Origin: JAWVFM01 sp038237625
GTDB taxonomy: Bacteria; Actinomycetota; Thermoleophilia; Solirubrobacterales; 70-9
Assembly (NCBI GenBank): GCA_038237625.1
Contig: JBBRYM010000002.1
Location: 1 to 64,000 of the forward strand
Length of the DNA: 64,000 nucleotides
Reading direction: 5' to 3'
In this document: in pieces, positions 58,696 through 64,000 of the stretch
Layout: the number at the start of each line of letters is the position of its first letter
Position numbering within the stretch: position 1 is the stretch's first letter
Notes under the pieces: generated by a model
Seen by the model: the letters and a program-made list of their open reading frames with translations, nothing else
What the model was told of the DNA's origin: nothing
Database searches by the model: none
Program-made: the position numbers and the translations under genes

Positions 58696-59144
58696 CTCTT
58701 TGCCAGCTCCTTGGCGAGGATCTCGAGTGCGGTGCGGTAGCCCTCGATGCCCTCGCCCGCGACCCGTCCTGCGACGAGCCCCTCGAACACCGAGAACCGG
58801 CGCCACTCCTCGCGAGCGTCGACGTCGGAGATGTGAACCTCCACGGCTGGAATCCCGGTGAGCTCGAGGGCGTCGCGGATCGCGTAGCTGTAGTGGGTCC
58901 AAGACCCCGGGTTCAGGATCGCGGCGTCGGCTCGCTCCGACAGGCGGTGAAGCTCCTCGACGTACTCGCCCTCATGGTTGGTGTGAAAGAAGAGCACCTC
59001 GAGCTCAAGGTCGGCCGCAAAGCGCTTGATCCGCGTCTCGAGCTCGGCGAGCGTGAAGGTCCCGTAGTGCTCCGGATCGCGACGGCCCAGCGCGTCGAGG
59101 TTGACGCCATGGAGGACTTCCACGCGATTGTGGGCGCCGGTCAA
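58692..59144 (-). CDS. aroQ: Type II 3-dehydroquinate dehydratase (divergent AroQ)
   Basis: A 150-residue flavodoxin-like enzyme, third step of the shikimate pathway. The usual GPNLNLLGxREPxxYG block appears as GVNLDALGRRDPEHYG, keeping the catalytic Tyr27 and Arg. NPGSWTHYSYAIRDAL replaces NPGAYTHTSVALRDAL; EVHISDVDAREEW retains the His and Arg pair. The Asn-to-Asp change in NLD is unusual. TTG start overlapping the aroK-aroB stop. Confidence 0.88.
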   Translation of the reverse strand: MTGAHNRVEVLHGVNLDALGRRDPEHYGTFTLAELETRIKRFAADLELEVLFFHTNHEGEYVEELHRLSERADAAILNPGSWTHYSYAIRDALELTGIPAVEVHISDVDAREEWRRFSVFEGLVAGRVAGEGIEGYRTALEILAKELAKR

Positions 59145-60685
59145 AGTAGCTCCCTCACTGCCGCTTCCACGCTAGCGCGATCGATGACCTCTCCCACCCG
59201 CGGGGCGCCGGGGCGCTCGAGCAAGACGAACCGAACGCCGGTGGCGTCACGTTTCTTGTCGAGCTCCAGCGCAGCCAGTACGGCCTCGAGATTGGCCTCA
59301 GGGTCGAGGCGCACGGGCAACCCATGGCGCGCGAGAATTGCCTCGACCTCCTCTCGCAAAGGGCCGGCCCCCGACAGGCGCAGCGCCGCGAGGATCCCCA
59401 GGCCCACTGCCTCGCCGTGGCGGTAGCGGGAATAGCCGGTCGCGGCCTCGATCGCGTGGCCAACGGTGTGACCGAGGTTCAGCTCCATGCGCCGCCCCGA
59501 GTCGCGCTCGTCGGCGGCGACCACCGCGAGCTTGTAGGCCGCGCATGGGGCCGCGAGCGTGGCAACCTCTTCGGGGCGAAGCGACGAGAGCCCCCGCGCG
59601 CGGTCCCACAGGCCCCCGCCCGCGAGCAGCCCTGTCTTCAGGGCCTCGACGAAGCCGGCGCGTAACTCCTCCTCCGGCAGTGTCCCCAGGGTCTCGGTGT
59701 CGGCGAGCACTGCCGCCGGCAGGTGGTACGCGCCAACGTAGTTCTTCGCCGCGGAGATGTCGACGCCTGTCTTGCCGCCGTATGCGGAGTCGACCTGCGC
59801 CAAAAGAGTCGTCGGCGCCTGCACGACCGGGACACCCCGCTGATAGACGGCAGCACAAAAGCCCCCGAGGTCTCCGACGACGCCGCCGCCCAGCGCGATG
59901 AGGTGGTCGTCGCGGCGCATGCCGGCGTCCGCCAGCTCCGAGAGCACCGCCTCCGCCTGAGCCAGCGACTTCGCCTCTTCGCCGACTGGGATCGTCACCC
60001 GGGCCGCGACGCCGCCCAGCCGATCGCCGTGAAGCTCTTCAACCACCGCGTCGGTGACGAGGAAAGGACGCCCCCCAAGGTCGAGATCGACCGACCCCAG
60101 GACGTCGGGGCCGATGAACACCGGATACGACCCCGAGGGGCTCGTCCCCCAGAGCATCCTGGTGCCCGTTGGAGCCCGCCGCAGCGCAGCGAGCGCCGGT
60201 AGCGCGGCCTTGACCTCCTCGCGGCGGCCGGGTACGACCGCGTCCGCCAGCGAGGCATAGATCTCCGCCCGCTCGGAATGAAGGCGCTCGAACGATGCCC
60301 GGTCGCGCCCGAGGGGACGTTCGGAGCCTTCGACTCGCTCCCACGCTTCGCCGAGGCTCACGTCCAGCCAGACGGCGATGTGGTCCTTGAGCGCTTCGCG
60401 GACCGGGGGCGAGAGAACGCTGCCGCCGCCGAGGGCGACAGCCTCGCCGCGCGAGTCTTTCAAAAGCCCCACGACGAGATCCGCCTCGCGGCGCCGAAAC
60501 GAGTCCTCACCCTCGGACTCGAAGATCTCGGAGATCGGCATGCCGGCCGCCTGCTCGAGCTCGGTGTCAGAATCGCGGAATTCCACCCCGAGCGCAGCCG
60601 CCGCCGCGCGCGCCGCCTTCGTCTTCCCCGCGCCCATGAAGCCGATGAAGACGAGGGAGCGGGAGTCCGGGCTCAGCGCCTCCAC
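59141..60685 (-). CDS. aroKB: Fused shikimate kinase / 3-dehydroquinate synthase
   Basis: 514 residues carrying two enzymes of one pathway. Residues 1-170, shikimate kinase: Walker A IGFMGAGKTK (15-22), FRDSDTELE (Asp38, Asp40), ALGGGSVLSP, and the lid RPLGRDR. Residues 175-514, 3-dehydroquinate synthase: ALGGGVVGDLGGFCAAVYQR, TTLLAQVDSAYGGKTGVD, and the zinc ligands in EALKTGLL, NLGHTVGHAIE and HGEAVGLG. Both halves keep their active residues. The join is a short Ala/Arg linker. GTG start inside the end of aroC. Confidence 0.95.
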   Translation of the reverse strand: MEALSPDSRSLVFIGFMGAGKTKAARAAAAALGVEFRDSDTELEQAAGMPISEIFESEGEDSFRRREADLVVGLLKDSRGEAVALGGGSVLSPPVREALKDHIAVWLDVSLGEAWERVEGSERPLGRDRASFERLHSERAEIYASLADAVVPGRREEVKAALPALAALRRAPTGTRMLWGTSPSGSYPVFIGPDVLGSVDLDLGGRPFLVTDAVVEELHGDRLGGVAARVTIPVGEEAKSLAQAEAVLSELADAGMRRDDHLIALGGGVVGDLGGFCAAVYQRGVPVVQAPTTLLAQVDSAYGGKTGVDISAAKNYVGAYHLPAAVLADTETLGTLPEEELRAGFVEALKTGLLAGGGLWDRARGLSSLRPEEVATLAAPCAAYKLAVVAADERDSGRRMELNLGHTVGHAIEAATGYSRYRHGEAVGLGILAALRLSGAGPLREEVEAILARHGLPVRLDPEANLEAVLAALELDKKRDATGVRFVLLERPGAPRVGEVIDRASVEAAVRELL

Positions 60686-61839
60686 CCGATCCGCTCCCGG
60701 TAGGCCTCGAAAGCAGCGAGCGCGTCGTCGACGTGGTCGCCGCCGAACTTCTCGCGGTACGCGGATGCAAGCACGAGGGCGACCATCGCCTCGGCTACGA
60801 CGCCGGCGGCCGGAACCACCGTCGAGTCGGTGCGCTCCCGCAGGGCCTGCGCCGGCTCGAGGGTCTCGGTATCGACGCTTCGAAGGGGCTTGGTGAGGGT
60901 CGAGATCGGCTTCAGCGCGCCGCGCACGACGAGCGGCTCGCCGTTGGTCATGCCGCCTTCGACGCCTCCCGCGCGGTTGGTCTCGCGGTGGTAGCCGCGC
61001 TCGGGCGAGTGGAAGATCTCGTCGTGGGACTCCGACCCGGGCAGCCCAGCAACCTCCCAGGCCTCGCCGATCGAGACGCCCTTCACCGCCTGAATCGAGA
61101 CCACCGCTCCCGCAAGCCTGCCGTCCAGCCGCGCATCCCAGGAGATATGCGAGCCGAGACCCGGGACCAGGCCGAAGGCGCGCACCTCGAAGATCCCGCC
61201 GAGGCTCTCGTTGGCCTTTCGCAGGCGGTTGATCTCCTCGACCATCGCCGCGCCAGCCTCGTCGTCCAGGCAGCGGACCGGCGAGTGGTCGACGTCGTCG
61301 AAGTCGTCGAGGGCGAGCGGCTCGCGCTCGGACGCCTGGACGCCGCCGATGCGAATCACATGGCTTCTGATCTCGACGCCGAAAGCGCGCAGGAGCTCCT
61401 TGGCAAGCGCCCCCGCGGCCACTCTCGCGGCGGTCTCGCGCGCCGAGGCGCGCTCGAGGACGTTGCGAACGTCGGAATGGCCGTACTTCTGGGCTCCCGC
61501 GAGATCGGCGTGGCCCGGCCGCGGCGTGTGGACCTCTTCGGTCTCGGCATCCACGGGCCAGGGGTTCATCCGCTCTTCCCAGTTGGCGTAGTCGCGGTTT
61601 GCGACCAGCACCGCCACAGGGCTTCCAAGCGTTCGCCCGTGGCGTACACCGGAGCGGATCTCCGCGGCATCGGATTCGATCTTCATGCGGCCGCCACGGC
61701 CGTGGCCGAGCTGGCGACGGGCGAGGTCGGCGTCGATGCGCTCGCGGTCGAGCTCCAGGCCGGCGGGCAAGCCCTCGACGATCGTCACGAGACCGGGCCC
61801 GTGCGATTCCCCCGCGGTCGTGAAGCGAAGCGCTGCCAT
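60673..61839 (-). CDS. aroC: Chorismate synthase
   Basis: The 388-residue FMN-dependent enzyme making chorismate from EPSP. Signatures TTAGESHGPGL, RRQLGHGRGGRM, ASARETAARVAAGA and GGVEGGMTNGEPLVVRGALKPI are all present. Its end overlaps aroK-aroB by 13 nt, which heads the transcription order aroC, aroKB, aroQ, peptidase. Confidence 0.97.
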   Translation of the reverse strand: MAALRFTTAGESHGPGLVTIVEGLPAGLELDRERIDADLARRQLGHGRGGRMKIESDAAEIRSGVRHGRTLGSPVAVLVANRDYANWEERMNPWPVDAETEEVHTPRPGHADLAGAQKYGHSDVRNVLERASARETAARVAAGALAKELLRAFGVEIRSHVIRIGGVQASEREPLALDDFDDVDHSPVRCLDDEAGAAMVEEINRLRKANESLGGIFEVRAFGLVPGLGSHISWDARLDGRLAGAVVSIQAVKGVSIGEAWEVAGLPGSESHDEIFHSPERGYHRETNRAGGVEGGMTNGEPLVVRGALKPISTLTKPLRSVDTETLEPAQALRERTDSTVVPAAGVVAEAMVALVLASAYREKFGGDHVDDALAAFEAYRERIGWRR

Positions 61840-62014
61840 CAGCGCCGGAGCGTAGCCGTCGGCGACAGCCCTCCCCGGGCGTCCGCTACCAGCCCTGCCG
61901 CGCCGTCAGCGTGCGGCGACCGGGGCTCCGCCGTCGGCCTTGGTGACCTGAACCTGGCGGAAAGCGATGAGCTTTAGCCCCGACCGGGAATGGCGGACGG
62001 GCGTCAGCGCGGGA
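61840..62014. other. 175-nt gap between the prepilin peptidase and aroC
   Basis: On the minus strand a short open frame ends ...QVQVTKADGGAPVAAR, but no start with an RBS or family resemblance is seen. No clear hairpin. Probably the aroC promoter region. Confidence 0.4.
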
Positions 62015-62776
62015 CTATGAGCCGAAAAATGAGGTCGTGTACCAGTGAACGATCGAGTCGCCCGCCAGCAGGCCCACCACCCCGCCCAGCGCGAGGAATG
62101 GCCCGAACGGGATCTGGCGCTTGCGTGCCTCGGCGCCACCGTGGGCGATCATCGTCACGCCGACGACCGAGCCGGCTAGGAGGCCGGCCAATACTGTCGG
62201 TGCAAGGGCGCTGCCGAGGTAGATCCCCATCATCCCGACGAGCTTCGCGTCGCCCATCCCAAGCCCGCGCGGGTAGGCCATCGCGATCAGGAAGAGGGCA
62301 CCGCCACCCACGGCCGCGGCGACCAGTCGCTCGGGGACCGAGCCAGGAGCGCCCACGATTGCGATCACGAGGCCGGCGATCGCGCCGGCGCCCAGGATGC
62401 GGTTGGGGATGATTCGCTGCTCGAGGTCGGTCAGCGTGATGACGACGAGGAGCAAGCAAAGGACGAGGCCAAGCAAGAGCTGGGTCACGTCGTCGGTTCC
62501 AAGGACGAGCGCGGTGAGCGTGAACAGGATTGCCATCGCCAGCTCCGTTAAGGGGTAGCGGGCGGAGATTTGCGCAGAGCAGCTGCGGCAGCGACCTCGG
62601 AGCATGAGCCAGGAGAGCACCGGGACGTTGTCGTAGGCGGCGATCTCGTGGCCGCAGCCCGGGCAATGCGAGCGGCCGCTCACCCAGTTCTCGTGGCGCG
62701 GCATGCGGTGGGCGAGCACGGTGGCGAAGCTGCCGAAGGCCAGGCCTGTGGGAAAGAGGAACAGGGCAGGATTCAT
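62015..62776 (-). CDS. Prepilin peptidase (A24 family)
   Basis: A 253-residue polytopic membrane aspartic protease that cleaves and methylates type IV prepilins. The N-terminal cytoplasmic zinc site is CPGCGHEI (Cys38, Cys41) and CRSCSAQIS (Cys63, Cys66). Catalytic aspartates: TDLEQRIIP (Asp117) and GMGDAKL (Asp176). About seven membrane helices. No pilin genes lie in the window; they may follow beyond aroC's usual neighbours. Confidence 0.93.
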   Translation of the reverse strand: MNPALFLFPTGLAFGSFATVLAHRMPRHENWVSGRSHCPGCGHEIAAYDNVPVLSWLMLRGRCRSCSAQISARYPLTELAMAILFTLTALVLGTDDVTQLLLGLVLCLLLVVITLTDLEQRIIPNRILGAGAIAGLVIAIVGAPGSVPERLVAAAVGGGALFLIAMAYPRGLGMGDAKLVGMMGIYLGSALAPTVLAGLLAGSVVGVTMIAHGGAEARKRQIPFGPFLALGGVVGLLAGDSIVHWYTTSFFGS

Positions 62777-62898
62777 GTCGTCACGGGTTCAAGCGAGGAA
62801 CGCGTCATCGCGCCCCACCCCACCAGGTACGGGTGGCGAAGCCGCCCGCAAGTGATTAAGGGAGGACCTCAACCTTCGGGACACATAGGCTCCGCGGC

Positions 62899-63948
62899 GT
62901 GACCTCTCGCCAGCGGATCATCCTTGCCGTCGTCGGCGCAGGCACTGTTGCGGCCGGTGTCATGCATTACGCGGGCACTTCGCCCGTCGCCACCTTCATC
63001 GTGGCCGGGCTCGCCCTTGCCGGATTGGCGTGGATAGTCGCATTCTCCACCGAGGCTCTCGGCGAGCGCTTTGGCCCCGGAATGACAGGGTTCTTGCAGT
63101 CCACGCTGGGCAATCTGCCGGAGTTCTTCGTCGTCCTGTTCGCGATCAACGCGGGTGAGCTCCTCGTCGCGCAGACTTCGCTGGTCGGCTCGCTCCTGGC
63201 CAACGGGCTGCTCGTCCTGGGGCTCACCATCATCGTCGGGGCCCGGGTGGGAGAGGGCGGGATCATGCGCTTCAGCGCCCGCCTGCCGAACGACACGATG
63301 ACCCTCCTCATGCTCGCGGTGTTCGTGATCGTGATTCTCGGCGCGGCCTCGTCGTCCAACGACGCCGCCTCACACCACGCGAAGGCGATCTCGGCGATCG
63401 GGTCGATCGCCCTGCTGCTCGTCTACGGCGCCTGGCTCAGCTCGTATCTGCGCGGCGACTCGGCCGCCGCCACACCTGCCCACGGCCCCTCGGTTCCGCT
63501 GACGCTGTCGGCTGGGCTGCTCGCAGCGGCCGGGGTGGGGGCCGCGTTCGTCTCGGACTGGTTCATCGCCGCGCTTGGGCCGGCGATCGATTCCCTGGGG
63601 ATCTCGCGCGCGTTCGCCGGCCTGGTGATCGTCGCGATCGCCGGCAACGCTGTGGAGAACACGACCGCCCTGCTGCTTGCCGCCAAGGGGCAGTCCGACC
63701 TCGCGATTTCGGTCGTCAAGAACTCGGTCGCCCAGATCGCCGTCTTCCTCTTCCCCGCCCTGATCCTCGTGTCGTTGCTCTTCGCCCACTCGCTCACCTT
63801 CGTGCTGCCCCCGGTCTACATCGCCAGCCTGGCGCTGTCCGCTGTTGCGATTTGGCAGATCACGGGCGACGGCGAGGCGCGCGCGTACGAGGGAGCCGCA
63901 CTGATCGCGCTCTTCGTGATCGTCGCGACCGTCGCCTGGTTCGAGTAG
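62899..63948 (+). CDS. Cation:proton antiporter, CaCA (Cax) family
   Basis: 349 residues with ten or eleven membrane helices. The two alpha repeats that form the ion path are STLGNLPEFFVVLFAIN (GNLPE) and IAGNAVENTTALLLAAKGQS (GNAVE), each with the conserved Glu. It exchanges Ca2+ or a similar cation for H+ or Na+. GTG start. Divergent from the prepilin peptidase across 122 nt. Confidence 0.9.
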   Translation: MTSRQRIILAVVGAGTVAAGVMHYAGTSPVATFIVAGLALAGLAWIVAFSTEALGERFGPGMTGFLQSTLGNLPEFFVVLFAINAGELLVAQTSLVGSLLANGLLVLGLTIIVGARVGEGGIMRFSARLPNDTMTLLMLAVFVIVILGAASSSNDAASHHAKAISAIGSIALLLVYGAWLSSYLRGDSAAATPAHGPSVPLTLSAGLLAAAGVGAAFVSDWFIAALGPAIDSLGISRAFAGLVIVAIAGNAVENTTALLLAAKGQSDLAISVVKNSVAQIAVFLFPALILVSLLFAHSLTFVLPPVYIASLALSAVAIWQITGDGEARAYEGAALIALFVIVATVAWFE

Positions 63949-64000
63949 CGGGCTGCTAAGGGCCCTTCGGGGCGCCGCTGCGGGCCCTCGCGAGTCGTTT

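Noticed and set aside
61906..62139. Short minus-strand gene between the prepilin peptidase and aroC
   Set aside because: It overlaps the peptidase for most of its length, lacks an RBS and resembles no family.

Overview
The window is high-GC DNA with GTG/TTG starts, 4-nt ATGA/GTGA/TTGA overlaps between successive genes and few terminators. The gene families point to an actinobacterium, most likely a deep-branching soil lineage such as Thermoleophilia/Solirubrobacterales: tandem SnoaL-like genes opening with MS[EQ]ENV, a group 1h-type [NiFe] hydrogenase with DUF5947/DUF6084-like partners, SteA/MctB, an SPW-type membrane protein and an LtrA homologue. This placement is inference from gene content; no rRNA is present.

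Left part (1-12.5 kb): a mixed accessory region. It holds a coniferyl-aldehyde-dehydrogenase-like gene with a small NTF2-fold partner, an acyl-CoA ligase and a zinc alcohol dehydrogenase (a plausible small aldehyde/acid catabolic set). A CAT-anticodon tRNA follows, then a tandem array of SnoaL-like genes bracketed by a partial copy of that tRNA, a secreted protein, a phosphodiesterase, a thioredoxin-fold lipoprotein, an SDR, a glycosyltransferase, and tRNA-Asn with a bidirectional terminator.

12.5-24.4 kb (minus strand): housekeeping genes for DNA maintenance and nucleotides: an HNH endonuclease with two HTH units, dnaG, dgt, recO, a P1-family peptidase, mutM, xerD, a Nudix hydrolase, a DUF3866 protein, an M20 peptidase and pyrG.

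24.4-42.0 kb (plus strand): a compact hydrogen-oxidation island. It runs hypC, a hypC-like gene, hypD, hypE, hydrogenase small and large subunits, a NifU/four-Cys fusion, three genes of unknown function, an endopeptidase, hypA, hypB, a double-SIS gene and hypF. A nickel module follows: a NiCoT permease, an ArsR-family metal sensor, a 64-residue peptide that is 37% histidine, and a Fur-family regulator. Together these would import Ni, build the NiFe(CN)2CO site, process the large subunit and oxidise trace H2 as a survival energy source. Palindromes of related sequence lie in front of hypC and the Ni permease.

42.0-62.8 kb (mostly minus strand): a conserved core series: a GT4-like membrane transferase, mctB-like, steA, recN, nadK, tlyA (broken by a divergent marR/MFS pair), then dxs, a polyprenyl synthase, a 55-residue gene, nusB, efp, an Xaa-Pro peptidase, aroQ, an aroK-aroB fusion, aroC and a prepilin peptidase. 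The hydrogenase island sits between mctB/GT4 and pyrG, which are close neighbours in mycobacteria, so it looks inserted into an otherwise conserved chromosomal order. The window closes with a CaCA-family cation antiporter.
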